Assembly: GCF_943734655.1 (NCBI RefSeq)
Contig: NC_071354.1
Location: 178,459,411-178,523,410, forward strand
Direction of reading: 5' to 3'
From: Sabethes cyaneus
Lineage: Eukaryota > Arthropoda > Insecta > Diptera > Culicidae
DNA: 64,000 nucleotides
In this document: in pieces, positions 1 to 12,779 of the stretch
Position numbering within the stretch: the stretch's first letter is position 1
Layout of the letters: each line of letters begins with the position of its first letter
The notes under the pieces: generated by a model
What the model saw: only the letters and a program-made list of their open reading frames with translations
Told to the model about the DNA's origin: nothing
The model's database searches: none
Position numbers and translations under genes: made by a program

Positions 1-660
1 CGTGGTGAACAGCTGTCGTACGTTGCCTACAGCTGCGCATAGAACCCTTCCTTCTCGTCGTCGGGTCTACCGTCGTGTGGGCAATGCACGTTTATGATGG
101 TGTAGTTGAAGAAACGGCCTTTTATCCTCAACACGCACATCCTCTCGCTTTCCAGTCCATTACGCGATCCTGCATCTTGCCCAACACTACGAAGCCCGTT
201 CCCAGCTCGTTGGTCGCTCCACCGCTTTAGAAAAATTGGGCTTTGCCGCCACGGATCCTCCACACCTTCTCGCCTTTGCGACAGATCTCCTGCAGTGCCA
301 CGATGCCAAACTTTCGGGGTTCTAGCTGATCGAGCAGCACCCTGTCGCCACCAACGAGGTTTAGCGATCTGCAGTTCCAGGTACCAAGTCTCCATTCCAT
401 GTCCTTATTTCGTCGCCTTGGTCCATGCCGAATATTCCGAGAAGATATTGCTTGATTCTTGTTAGTTTTTTAGGGTTTAGATAGGTAGCCGTACTAGGGC
501 TTACGCTATCGAGTCTCGGGATGGGGCTGCCATCTTTCAGTGTCGAGACAACACTGTGCCTCCTCCCCTGTTGGTATACGACCTTAGTTTCCACCGGGGT
601 TGGTTACCCAATCTCCGCTAAGGTTGCTCGTATTCCGGCTGGTACCACGTGGAAGTAGGG
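1..660 (-). pseudogene. RTE-clade non-LTR retrotransposon, 5' part with endonuclease fragment
   Basis: On the minus strand the translation contains RIKGRFFNYTIINVHCPH followed by DDEKEGFYAQL, a block typical of the apurinic endonuclease domain of mosquito RTE-type elements. It is preceded by decayed endonuclease sequence in another frame, and at about 540-660 by the element's untranslated 5' end, which recurs at 18600-18875. Several frames must be joined to follow the domain, so it is dead. It runs off the left edge of the window, so the reverse transcriptase part is not seen. Confidence 0.75.
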
Positions 661-3509
661 GTAGGAGTTAAACATTAGAATTTATCACAATTTGCGTCCA
701 AAATTACGATATTTGATTATTAATAGATAACAATGGTGTCTTCTACATTTGTATTTACACAGCACTGTACTGAATTTTACAAACAAAATGCGATTTATGT
801 TACTTGCGACTATCAACCGCACTCTCTTGTCACTCCCCCAACACTTAAAACCACTTAAAATCGTTGACATTTTGCTGACTAACTGTTTTTGCTTTTTCCT
901 TTTAGGGATATTGATGTTTCTATCATGCTTAGTTTATTTCCAGAACAGATAGCTTAATTGATTTCACAAAGGCAACACGTTCTAATCGTACAACAACTTA
1001 ATAAACCGAAGCGGGTGAGCTGAACAGAAAAAAAAAATCGATCGTCAGTGGGTTAATTGCCTACCGAGCGAGCGTTAGAAGATCGGACTGATTTGTTCCT
1101 AATTTCTGCAAGTATTGCCATTGCATTGTCAGCGCCGTCAGTGGTCGATGATTGCCCTCTTTGAGTTCGAATCGCGGAATCGCGAGGGTGTGACCAACGC
1201 GTGAGAATCGTGTGCCATCAGTCTTGGCAGATGATGTGCAGAAGTTTCGTGCCTCAGCCTGCCTGGCTTGTGTATGCTTTAATTTTAGATCAGACAAAGC
1301 CTGCTGCTCCGAGCCACGCCGGAAACTCGGCCAGTTAAGTGCCTTTCGGGCGATATTCGATACGGGCTAAAAATAAAAGCAAAAAGTTGATTGAACCGAT
1401 GAACTTTCACGTGCTGGTGGGCGTGATACGCGCGCCCGAGGTGCAAATTTTGTTGGGACGAATAGGGTCAGCGGTTGTTTATTGGAAACGTTTCGGCAAC
1501 TGTCAATCAAAATTTACAGTTAAGTGAAAATAGGAAGAGAGACAATTCAAACCTCTTTCGGTGACGGATTGACGCAATTAAATAAATCGGATTCTAACAG
1601 CCAACTCCCATTCTAGATTCGAAGACATAATCAAAATGATACCTCATAATCATCTAGTAGGATGAGGCCGATCACCTCGTGGAAGGTTGCGATCAATCAC
1701 AAACCATATTTAAAATAAAAACTTCCTTCATACTGTCTTTAATAAAGTTGCATCAAGCCTTGTGATGAAAGCGCAAAAACGTATCAATTTAAGTTGTGAA
1801 ATAAAAATTAAATTGATATTTAACATATTAATTTCATGCGCCGCAAATCTGGTTGTCGGCGAACATCGATGGGGGAATAATTTCAAGTCAGAACATGTTA
1901 ACACCATGCTATCAACAGATAGAGCCACGCAGAACAGCGCATCTGGTTGTGCCTGCACTTACACTCCAGGCTTACAGTGCTGCCTCCACCGGCTTACTGC
2001 TCCAAGCTGCATCACCGGGCTAGAATCGTCGAAGATAGCCACTTTTATTGAACCATTTATAGTGCGTATACTTAGATGTGTACCGATTTCCAAAGGGATG
2101 CGGAATCCGTTGATTAGAATACGCAGCAAAGCATGATAACCCGTTTCCGCTTATATTTCCAGGTCAGTCAGCGAAGACGTTGGCAGTTTGATTCTATCTA
2201 TTCATTCATTTGCATAATATTCCCATTGGCGAGAAACAAATGTCAACTTGTCAAATCAACTATACGTTCCAAAATTAAAATTTTTTGTTAAATTATTCGA
2301 CTGAATACATTAATGCATGCTAAAATTATCATATCTGACAACACTGCACAAATACTAATCAAATGAACAAGAACAACTCATTAAACTGAACACCGACAAT
2401 AAAGCTTGTATTTCTATCTACACTTTTTATTTCATTCCAACTGCTTAGATAAAATACCTCTCGAAGCCCCTTCCAGAGCGAGAGGCCAGCGTGCAGTGGC
2501 GGCAATAATAGAAGCAAGGTGTTTCAAGAAATTCTTGCAAAAAATAGCTTCCGTGGTTATTAATTTATGTTTAAGCCAATGCTATGGTAGCGCTTGCTTC
2601 TCGGAGGAAAGTATACCTGTACGGCTTGGAACAAACGCATAAAAATCTGTTCAGCGAGAGTGCAGAGGAAATTAAACGGGAATGCAGAGTCTGCTGTTGT
2701 AACTGTCGAACAACTCTCTAAGCGCTTGTTTGGGTGCGCATTGAACTTCGGCTGCCTGGCCTCGCAAGCCCTGCGATTTATCATCCGATTTTAATGATTC
2801 GTGAATGAAACACCTGCATCCAACAAGGGCGGCAACTTAGAGGAGGTTCACTTAAGGATAGTTCAAATAAAGGAATCAAGATGTACTGAAGCATTGAAAG
2901 AATAAAGTTATGAACATTGAAATTATTTCAAAATGAGTTTGATGTATATTTTTTTGCTCTTTATTGTGATTATTGCAGCGTGTTAAGTTATTTAAATGGT
3001 ATTATAAAGCTATTGCATGATCGAACTAAACGAAGAGTTGGTTTTACAGTCAATTAGATCTTAGCACTCCGCAATTGTCTTATAAGTCTGTCCATCGAAT
3101 GCAAACAGAAGGTTAGGTTCCAAAATCATCCAGTCTGTACGAAGCTATTAGTAAACTGAGACTGCAATCAAAACCAACTGAACAATTGTTAACAGTGAGC
3201 AAAACTACGAGTGAGCACTAGAAACTGACGCGCCAAAAACCGTTGGAAGCGGAATATAGCAGCAGTTGGTCGGGGGAGCCTTTCATTGTATGTTATCAAT
3301 ATGTAAGAGGTTTATCGCATCAACCGTTTTGGCGAGTAAACCAATGGTGCAGATATTTAGTGATAATATTTGCACGGTTGCAGTTAAGCAACTATTTGCT
3401 CTGCCACAACTATGGCGTAGATCGCAGTAAATCACAAGAAAATAGAACCAAATATTACCAATTTGTTTTTCATTGAATTGCCGAATCGACTGGGATAACG
3501 CAAAAATGA
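661..3509. other. No recognisable gene or repeat
   Basis: Only short open frames without signal peptide, domain or good context are present. The stretch at about 1060-1500 is less AT-rich than its surroundings and has no second copy in this window, so it could be conserved non-coding DNA, but nothing in it identifies a function. Confidence 0.5.
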
Positions 3510-4985
3510 TTAACCCTTTAAGCACGGAGGGTTTTAGCTACGATATTTTTGGTTTTTGGATCAATATAATTTTTTTTATCTCTCGAGATACCAAAACCAG
3601 TGTATTCTACACATTGCAATAAATGTTTGCTAAATTTAGCAACCTACACAATTGCGTGGGTTCGGCCTTATCTTATACCATTGCACTATGGGCAAAAACG
3701 AGCCGACAAAACGGACGCAATTAAGATATGGCCTGTAGGCTGATAAAATGTAGGTAATCTTATGTAAAATTTTTCGGAGAATCGCATGGTGCCCTCCGCT
3801 TTCCCGTTTGTCATCGGGAAGTACCCCATTTTGCTCATTTTCCCCTATTTTTAGCATTTTTTACCCTTTTTGGACTATACCAAACCAAGCTTTGAAAAAA
3901 CAAAACATGAAAACCTAATTATTTTGTGTAAAGAAGTCCACAGAATTGAATAGGGTTGACCCCGTTTAGTTCAGAGCGGGGTCATCGCTTCGTGGCGCAT
4001 AGACTTCAGCTTCTGAAGCAGCAGAACGGTCGTTATGGAAATACACGCACCTTTACGTAAGTTAAGTTTTTACTAACCTTAATACAACAGATATACCGGA
4101 ATGTCCAGATTGGCTTAAAAACTTTCAAATGTTGATCCAAGAATTTGTCTTAGAAATGCCCGCAGTTGAATACATCATTTGCCACACTTCTTTATTATTT
4201 TACAATTTATAAAAGAGCAGTTTTAGGTTCCGGTAGTACTCTAAACGGAAGTTCCGTAGTGTGGAGCATGAACGAGTGTTCTACAGTATAATGTATTCAT
4301 TCTTACTGGCCCAAAATGAGATGGCAGCAGCAGATTTCGTCTTATTTCATCTGTTAATTATGACGTGAAAAAAAATTCCCACTGCGATCTGAAATATCTC
4401 CGAGAAAATGTATCCAAAATTTGATAATATATTTTTTCATTGAAGGTCAATCTAAGGTGGTTCTTTGAAGTCAAGTTGTATAAAAATCGACCAAAAAATA
4501 GTAAAGATAGAGCCAAAAGTGTAACGGCAAGTACACTAATTTTTGAAGTCCCGGTGGGAACGTAAATGTTGAAGTAGGTATACAATAAAGCCGAACCTAC
4601 ACAATTGTGTAGGTATGAAAAATAATATGCGTAAGTAAGTTATAAAAGATATTTCCCTTTAAATTTTTAATTACATCAATTAGAAATACTTATTACAAAT
4701 AATTTTTTATCCAAGCAATTTCGAAATACGGATCCAATAAGAAAATACGACAGATAAAACTTTTTGCTGTTTTCACAAGATTTTGAAGACTAGAAAATAA
4801 TTCATCCAAGTACAAAAGAAAACTTCTTTTCAGCTATTTTCTATTTTTTCTACGAGTTACGATGTTTACACAAGAAATTGGAGCCATATATGTAAAAGTA
4901 CGACGTATAGAAAGGAAAGGAAAATTTTTTAAAAGTAGTCATATCTCACCTACACAATTGTGTGGGCTCGGGCTTAAAGGGTTAA
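3510..4985. mobile_element. Non-autonomous piggyBac-type element, TTAA-flanked
   Basis: The ends are mirror images: TTAA-CCCTTTAAGC on the left (TTAA at 3510-3513) and GCTTAAAGGG-TTAA on the right (TTAA at 4982-4985). A TTAA duplication next to a terminus starting with CCC is the hallmark of piggyBac elements. The 1468-bp interior encodes no transposase, so it would need one in trans. A motif CCTACACAATTGYGTGGGT recurs inside near 3643, 4594 and 4950 as a subterminal repeat. A diverged piece of another TTAA-type element lies at 4340-4585. Classification rests on the ends only. Confidence 0.75.
4340..4585 (-). repeat. Diverged arm fragment of the foldback element at 59236-61038
   Basis: The text from 'cttatttcatctgtt' to 'gggaacgtaaatg' matches the outer part of the long inverted arms at 59236-59490 and 60785-61038, with many substitutions. 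Only one arm is present, embedded in the TTAA element around it, so it is an older nested insertion. Confidence 0.7.
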
Positions 4986-5101
4986 GGGAATCAGGAAGGT
5001 TTTCCAACTAAATGCATGGAAGTCAATGTTCATCACAACAGCTGATCAATGGATGAATGAAGATGAGGCTCCCATCATATCTCCTCTCTTCAAATTAACA
5101 G

Positions 5102-5191
5102 CCCAGTAAGAATTTGTCATGCGACGTCGGACAGGCGCAAGCAAGATTTACGCTTGTGTCGGACGACGTCCGTCCGATAATTCTTACCGGG
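5102..5191. mobile_element. 90-bp hairpin MITE
   Basis: The segment starts CCCAGTAAGAATT and ends AATTCTTACCGGG, and its two halves are imperfect reverse complements around a GCAAGATTTACGC centre. This is the form of a miniature inverted-repeat element. No second copy was noticed in this window and no target duplication is obvious. Confidence 0.6.
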
Positions 5192-6009
5192 AGGCAAAAA
5201 ATATAACCGCGAAACCGGTCGGTAAAAGGTAAATATATTTTAATATATTTTTATGTTTGTTAGAACGATATGTGTTGTGCCCCGTGTTAATAGTGCCGTC
5301 AGTTCTTACGTTAGCGCAAAAAAGTAAAGTAAAAGCTTATAATTGCCATTAAAGTTGGTTCTTTCAAAATCAGTTTTACAGCCATTTTGAATTCGAGTGG
5401 TTTTTTCAATGATTTTTAAATTTTAAATAAGGCCATAGTAAATTATTTTTAAAGTTTTCGTCACCCCTCCCTTTAAAAATGGCTTGAAAAATCGGGGTAA
5501 GGTGGGGGGGTCAAAAAAATAATCGTTATAAAAAAATTCTTTCAATTTTGTGTCTCTTTTCGTACATTTTTGCAAGAAAAATAATAACGTACATATAAAA
5601 AGCAAGAATAAATTTGGATTTCATGTTTAAGCTTTAAGTAAAAATACCTAAAACGCATATTTTTTTTGGTCGATTAAAAAAATCTTTTTTTCGACCTCCC
5701 GCCCCCTTCAGTTGCGCAACACCGGAAGGACAAAAACTTTATAAAATATTTGGCTAAATTTTTTCGCCGATTTTTTAAATAACGTGATATTTTTACGACG
5801 TTTTTTTTTAAATTAACACGTTTGTTTTGTGACCGTATCTGAATTAACGTCTATTCATGACGATTTCTGAATTAACGCGGATTTTTTTAAACGGTTTTTA
5901 TTGACACGCCACGTATCTTCCGTGTAAAAAATGTCTTAAATGTACCTGAAAACTCGATGTTTAGGACGTAAAGAAGAATTAGACTACTTGTTTCATCACT
6001 TGTAGCCTT
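5192..6009. other. AT-rich unrecognised sequence
   Basis: Contains T-runs, G/C-runs near 5505 and a loosely repeated 'aattaacg' motif at about 5810-5880. No gene was seen. Probably old transposon debris. Confidence 0.4.
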
Positions 6010-6520
6010 GAGTTATGCAGGCAGAATGCTGGATCGCGTGATGGACTGAAAGGCGATCAACAAGAAGATGTGTATATTGAGGTCGATATGGCTTCAACTA
6101 TGCCATCATAAACGTGCATTGTCCACACGAAAGTAGAACCGACGACGAAAAGGAAGCATTTTATGCGCAGCCTGAGGTAGCGTACGATAGCTGTTCAGCA
6201 CGGGACATTAATTTCGACATCGGAAGTATGAACGCCTAGTTTGACAGGGAAGCCTGCATACCGACACGAACTTTGCAACTGCCTGAGGCCTGGTAATCAG
6301 ACGCACTTTCTTTCCTTACCAAGATATCCACAAGGTCATCAGGAGATCACCTGAACAACCAACCTGACATTGAACCAAATCGACCATATTCTCATTGATA
6401 GTCGGATTCGAACATCACTAACATACGGTCTCTACGTAACGCGAATATCGACTCGGATCATTACCAAGTAGCAGTACATCCCAAGCTAATGACCAAGTTC
6501 ATGGAACCACTAATAAATCT
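6010..6520 (+). pseudogene. RTE-clade endonuclease fragment
   Basis: Joined frames give FNYAIINVHCPHES and DDEKEAFYAQ (about 6092-6180), then a decayed stretch ending in ANIDSDHYQVAVHPK. The D-x-D-H-Y segment is the end of the endonuclease domain of RTE-type elements, where the SDH motif is catalytic. Stops and frameshifts break it. Confidence 0.75.
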
Positions 6521-6839
6521 ATGAGCTCCACTAGAACCTTCTGATGACCGTTATAAAAGTTTCTTCCGACCAAGAAACCAAAAGGTTTTTATAACCTCTT
6601 GAAGCATCAGGTCATAAGCTTAAGTCAGCGCCGTAGCGTACGGTTGGCCACACTGGCCCCCGCCAGTGGCGCTTACCTTTGGGGGCGCCAAAAAGAGCCT
6701 GATTTCAGTAAAGCATTAGCAATAACATATGCCACCCGTTATCAGTTGATTTGCAGCAATAGCGAAAACAGTCAAACAACTACGCTCGATGCTTTGTTCA
6801 TACTGCCAGCTGCACCGCGTAGCCAGGAAGTTGAATCCC

Positions 6840-7760
6840 GCGGGAAAGGCGGAAACGTTGAATGGAAGCCTGGCTCCGACCGCCCGACAGTCCTGCGCGA
6901 CTCTAACATGCAGCAGAAGCTGAAGGTGAAGGCCGAGAGAAAGATGGTCTCGTTCCGCGCCCTGGGCCTGGAGGTCGGAACAACCAGCTATAAATGGTGA
7001 AGAAGTACTTGGCCAAAATGATCATTTTTATGCCGAAGCATCTGTGCTAACTGGGTCTGAGTAGCAGACAATCGCGTAGAGAACGGCTGAAGGTCCTGGT
7101 GAAAAACATCTTTTCGGCAAAGCATTATGCCGTGATCATAATGGGCGACGAAAACTACTGGACGCTGGACGTCAACGACTGGCAGAATATATCTTCCGCG
7201 CCAAGTTCCCGAAGAAGATTCTGCTGTGGCTGACGATCAGCGAGAAGAGAATATTCAAGCCGCTGTTGTTTCGTTCAGACGCAGAAGGGCATCGTTCTTT
7301 TTCTCGTGACTTCAAAAACAAGCCCTCTGGTTTGGCTATCAAGCAATCTTGAAACAAACCAGACGAATGTTTCAAGAAAATTTTGATCCCGTTTCTACAA
7401 AAACATCATGCAGTTGAACAATACGTGTTTTGGCCGGAGCATCATCGCTTTACGCCAAAAAAACACAATCGATCCTGAAAACCCATTCGACCCCATTTTT
7501 ACCCAAAAACCACGACCCGAAAAATCTGTCTCAGTGCGCCCAATCGAAGGTTTCTTCGTGATTTTGACTTTTTGAGTTCCTTGGTGTACAAAAATAACTG
7601 GAGAGCCACGAATTGCAAACAGTTGATTGGTAGAATCAAGAGATGCATTCGCAAAGTTGACATGACGGCCGTACAACGCTCCTGTTTCGACGTCAAACGA
7701 AAGCTCGCCGAACAGCCGATTACGGACCGTTTTCAAATGTACACTCATTTTTGTACAACT
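6840..7760 (+). pseudogene. Tc1/mariner (DD37E-type) transposase relic
   Basis: Conceptual translation across frameshifts gives, in order, WKPGSDRPTVLRDSN, KMVSFRALGLEVGTT (helix-turn-helix region), VKKYLAKM, VLVKNIFSAKHYAVIIMGDE, FRSDAEGHRSFSRDFKNKPS, RPIEGFF and a long tail containing ATNCKQLIGRIKRCIRKVD. The second acidic residue context (normally MDDE) reads MGDE, and the glutamate of RPIEGFF is present, which fits the mosquito ITmD37E branch of IS630-Tc1-mariner. Terminal inverted repeats were not found. Inactive. Confidence 0.75.
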
Positions 7761-8489
7761 ATGGATAATGTATCTTTAATTTCGGTAAATCAGATCTTCT
7801 TCATGTATCTTATTCTTTTTTTGACAGCTTGAGAAAAAAAATCCAAAATTTTAGTTGCCACCCGTTAGGATCAATGGGATGGTTAATTAATCCGTTAGCA
7901 TTGATGGCCAGTTTTTGATTCCTAGTCAGCTTTTCCTTTGTTTACTTCACTCTAAGCTTATCGATGCGGCGAAACCTGAAAGCTCTTTAGAAACTCATTG
8001 ATGTGGCGAAACTTTAAGACCGTGGTGCTGTTTTTTCGGAAATCGCTAGTGCAACGAAACGTGCGTAATATGTGCGCAACCAAATATCTATTAAGGGGAC
8101 ATAAACGTCTAAAATTTTCAAAATATTCACAATTTTTTTATTTCAGATTTTGATTCTGTAGTCTTTTCCGCTTATTTTGATACCAGTTTTGTAATGATCC
8201 AACCATGGGAAGTGGGCGAAAAACGATCGAACACATAAGCATTCCAGTGCGGTGTAGAACAACTTCGCCGGAACACTGCTCCTGTAAAACCACGACTTTC
8301 AAACTTTATCTACCTTTTTTTCGGAAACTACACAACGTATCGGAATAAACTTTTTTTGTTTCGTTGGTAGAAGCTTGACAAAGACTTTTATAACTTTTGA
8401 GCTTTGTAAACGAAACACAGCCAGAGAAAACTGAAAAAGAAGACAATTTTTTATGTTTTCAGTCATATTTTTTTCTTCTTTTTCTTGTT

Positions 8490-8590
8490 TATAGTTTTAT
8501 AGCGGTTCTCAGAAAGTTCTAGTGAAGCTTATAGTTTTATTAGCGGTTTTATGAAATTGGTCATGAAAACCACTAGAGGAAGGTAATAAA
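8490..8590. repeat. Short dispersed repeat, also at 15560-15655 and inverted at 6520-6585
   Basis: The words TTATAGCGGT, AGAAGGTTCTAGTGGAGCTT and TTTTATCAGCGG recur with few changes at 15560-15655, and in reverse complement near 6520-6585. Probably an end or core of a small transposon. The full unit was not delimited. Confidence 0.55.
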
Positions 8591-8722
8591 CTTTGGAATT
8601 GTTACTTGGAATGACTGCTAGTAGATGTGTATCCATGGTTTTATCGCTTCGCTTTATTGAACATTTTCAGTGTTGCTGTCGCTGTTTACGACTATAGCTG
8701 CATATTTTCAATACTAGAACCA

Positions 8723-10422
8723 GGGTTTATATCTAATTCCCGTCGTAGTAAGGAAAGCCACTCTAATTTTCATCATTTCTTAGGTGGATTTAATGAATAC
8801 TCTAAAAGTTCTGCTACTGATTTGACTCAAATACCCTTATCTTCCGATCCGTGCCCCTTGTATTCATTATAAAGCGATTATTGAAACATTTTATTGAAAT
8901 TACGCAACTGACTTTATATCTTAAATTCGTCGTACCGTTTTAAAATCCGTCCATCAAAATTTTTCATCGTCCGAACTAAGAAAAACAGTAATGTTTACGA
9001 AGCTAGCGCGCATGTATTTGTATAGGACGGCATGACAAATGTTATTCTGCAAAATTTCTGCAGGTCAAGCAACTTTTCCCGGCTGCAGAATAACGACAAT
9101 GCGTTGCGTGAGTTATTTTCATTTTATGAATGACGGAAATTGAAACGTTTTCTTCCTCGTCACACGAAAAAATGTAGTAAATTTGGCTGCTAGGAATTCT
9201 TTAATGAAAAAAATCAGAGGGGTTGTGTACAAGACACGACCGCATATATAGGTGACGCAGGACTACGTAAGTCTCTTTGTAGTGATAGTGGCATGTATTC
9301 ATGCTTGTTCATTCGATTCCTCAGGTATACATGCTATATGCGTTGTATGTAACATTTATCAAAGTAGTAACATTGCATACGTTCAATTCTCAAAAGATTG
9401 TGCATTTGAAAACAATTTAACAAAATCAAGAACACAAACTATTGCTTTCCTGCTACCTTACTGAAATTAAAGATTGTTTTTATTACCCATGGTTCCCCAC
9501 GTTGAAGGGATTTTACCAATTCAATCCTATTTTATCAACAGCACATCTTTTCACTACACTTCTAATGGAACGGCAAGCATGCGCATTCATACAGAGTCGT
9601 ATTATAACCGAACACTACAGCTGTAGTACATTTTTCCAACACAGATATCAAATTCGCCGAGGTTTAATCGTCTCGCAGTAAAGAATTTGCGATCTCTTGC
9701 GACAATGAACTTGTGTCATTTTTTCTGGCACACTTCCCTAACACAGACATCAAATTGGACTAGGTTTAATCGCGTTCGTAAGAAATTTGTTGGTACGAGG
9801 GTGCTTTGTCACTCTTTCTGGCATACTTCCCAAACAAGGACATCAAAATGGTCTAGGTTTAACCGCGGTGTGAAGAAATCTTGTTGAAATGAGGAAACTT
9901 TGTCACTTGTTTTGGGTTACTTCCCAAGCACAGATATCAAATTGGTATAGGTTTAGATCATCGTAAAGAATCTTCCGACCAATCACAAAGCGAGAATTCT
10001 GGTAAAACATAGGTTCATTATTTCAAATTTTTCAATAGTTCAACATCAAGAATCCATACTTTTCTTCATTTGGGTCGATTCTTAGAAGATTTTCCGATCG
10101 ATTGGTGTAAGAATATTGAAAATCGATCGGAAAACCGCTGAGCTATTAGCGCTCAAAACCTTTCATTTTTCGTGACGCTCGCATTTTTCGATTTTTTGGA
10201 ATGACACCCTATCTCAAAACTTGCCGTAAGACGTAGTCCTACGTCAAAAGCATTTAATTAGATCTCAGCTCACTTTGATTGATCGCGTATGATAGTCAAC
10301 GAACTAAAATATTAGGGAATAACTGATTTTGCATTGTGTGTCATAAAAATCGCTGATATTTTTGATAATTTGTGTTGGATAGGACGGGAATAGGCAATTA
10401 CGACAAAGCAGCAACATACCCC
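8723..10422 (+). mobile_element. Small DNA element 'family A', copy 1, split by a 1-kb insertion
   Basis: Matches copies at 34113-34787 and 36966-37604 and a fragment at 57160-57418. The left end reads GGGTTTATATCTAATTCCCG and the right end GGACGGGAATAGGCAATTACG...ACATACCC. CGTCGTAAT near the left end is mirrored as ATTACGACG near the right end in the better copies, and termini are TAGGGT/ACCC-like, so it is an inverted-repeat element of about 670 bp without coding capacity. Here the copy is interrupted between 9218 and 10248 by element B. Confidence 0.75.
9219..10247 (+). mobile_element. 1-kb element 'B', nested in family A
   Basis: A near-identical copy lies inverted at 53684-54690. It begins GGGGTTGTGTACAAGACACG, then GACGCAGGACTACGTAAGTC, and ends GACGTAGTCCTACGTC. 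The near-palindrome GACGTAGGACTACGTC thus marks both ends. The interior holds about four tandem units of 65-75 bp (9700-9960) built on 'tggcacacttccc..acacagacatcaaattgg..taggttt'. Open frames inside are by-products of the repeat. It has no transposase, so it is a non-autonomous element of unknown superfamily. Confidence 0.75.
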
Positions 10423-12690
10423 ACTTGTTAGTCAAACTCATTGGTATGCATAAAGAAGACCCATCACCAGAAAGCATTGGTTTAAATGGCTACTGCGACC
10501 GTTTTGGAGATATTTGTTTCGAGATATCCGTTTTCATAATTTAAAAATGAAAATGTTAATGCAAATTGAGTTTCAATTTAGGTTCACTATAACTATACTG
10601 TAATATCGGTATCGTTTTTGATGGCGTCCTTTCAAATCGGTTCTGTTTAGCCTTGGTCAATGAATATCGGGTCCTGCTCCAGGGCAGCTAGTAGTATTTC
10701 CGGTCTTATCCCGCCTTAAATGGGACGTTGTAAAAACCGTATGATCAGGTCAATAATGCGATGTCGGAGAAGCCGCCACTATGACTAGAAAGGTCAGTCC
10801 TACTTCAACGATGATTTTCATTCTGAAACTTTTCTTGGAAAAGTTTGCTTTTTCGAGAGATATTTGTTAATTTAATATTGTCGCATTTGTTTCGTTATTA
10901 AGATGTAAATTTATACAGTTGTTATAGTTTGTCTACAAATATACTTAAACATAATTAATTTTTAGCTTAGTCGTTACGTAGGTGTATACAATCAAGCTGT
11001 TTTCTTTAAAGGCAGTTTATTTTGCATGTTATGATGTTTATGACAAGTGCATCGGTTTATTCATCCCTTCGTTTCCAATTTGGAATTTTGCAGCAAATAA
11101 TGAAACGGTTCGATCAACGGTAAAAGTCGAATTGTAAACCTGTGTCTATATTCGTTAACCTGTGGTCCAAATATGTTGGTCTCCTTTCAGTTCCCGCTTT
11201 CGGCCGTAATGGCAGCCGAAGGCGATAGTTTTTGTATCCGTTCCTACAGTCGAAGCCGCAGTTCCAACAGTTATGTAAAAAAGTGCGTTATTACCAAAAG
11301 GCGGCCAAATTGTGGCTGGCTGGCTGACTGGCCCACCAACCCATTGCTGTGTTGTAGGTGTAGTGGGACAGACTGATAACACTATAGGGCAGAGCAGTAG
11401 TGTGGAGCGCATAGCAGAGCGTCAGCTTCAGGAACTGGTAATTGAAATGTGTAATATGCCGCACTTTTTTCTGTTTCTGATTAATGTTCAGCTAGACGAA
11501 TAATGATGACCCGGTGCAGAAGGCATTATCTTGCATGGCGCGTTTTGGCTTTTTATTGCTGCTTGGCTCTATTGGTATTGTGTACATGGTTAATTTTGCA
11601 CATTTTTTTGTACCGTACACCGCACTGTTGACGTAACTTTCCAAATAGGCTACCAGAAACAATAATTGTAAAAGATCAAGGTTAGCTTTTTCGATTCGGT
11701 TTTCGAGAGCTTTGTTTGGTCACATGATTTGAATGGGAAATTAACCACCTGCTGCAGTACGCGATATGATCTAACATTTTGAAAAACTGTTGATAGACAA
11801 AAGCAATTGTACACTGTCATAATTTGCAGTACCTAACGGTTTTCAGTGAAACCGTTGATACACTAGTTGAAATGTAGCAAAATTAACGTAGATTTACATA
11901 TCTGTATCGTTCTTATCTTGATTTGCTGCAGAGCATAATTGTCAGATTCATTCACATTGTTTTTCTTTTTGCTATCATGTAGCAGTTTCACATTAATCAC
12001 AATGTTCTGCATTAAAAACAGTTTCGCAGGGCAGCAGCAAGAATTAGAACTGCTAGCCGTTGTTCTGAATTTCTTTCCAATATGATAAACAGTTTTAATT
12101 TCTAGTCGCCCAACCCTTTGGGGCATAGAGCTGAAATATACATAGCCGTTAATTGCATCTGCATGTGCATACTGCATAGTACAAATGCACGCAAAAGAAC
12201 CGGTTGGCCGTATCAAGATGTTTTCTAACATTTTATCTAATTAATGAGTGAAGCGCCCGCAAAAGTTGTGTTCTACTCATAACACTTATCACGCTAGTAA
12301 TGTGTTATGAATAAAACATTGCTAGTAATGGGTTTTGCTTTACACAAAGAACTTAGAACAAATCGTCACCATGTCGTCTACTTTAATTTAATTATTTACC
12401 TAATAGGTATAAGAGTTTTTTTTGTCAAAACGTCTTGATGCTAATATTTTGTTAACCCATTATGTCCTAGAGTATGATACATCATACCCCGTTTTCAAAA
12501 CCAGTTTACTGCTGAATTTCAATAGTTAGCATTATTAATATATCACTACACTGCCCATGGATGCATAGTTGACGTAACAACCAGCACCATAATTGTTGCG
12601 AAAACGCATTTTTATCGGGAAAAATGTTTAAAACCATATAATCTTAACTGTATACTTTTTCAATCAAAAAATTTGTCAATTTAGTAGAGA
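10423..12690. other. No recognisable gene
   Basis: Open frames on both strands (longest 122 codons at 11863-12231, minus) lack signal peptides, domains or promoters. A TTAACCCATTATG word near 12453 resembles the left end of TTAA-type elements, but no matching right end was found. Otherwise nothing was seen. Confidence 0.45.
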
Positions 12691-12779
12691 TTATGAGTCA
12701 AAACAGGGCCGAAGGGGTTTCGCGATTTATTTCTCGGTTGTTGTATTCAAAAAATGCATACGCCAGTTTATGCGTATAA

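Noticed and set aside
1762..2136. 124-codon plus-strand frame
   Set aside because: No recognisable domain and overlapped by an antisense frame; no promoter or poly(A) context.
11863..12231. 122-codon minus-strand frame with six Cys
   Set aside because: No signal peptide, domain, promoter or paralogue; length is within chance for this sequence.
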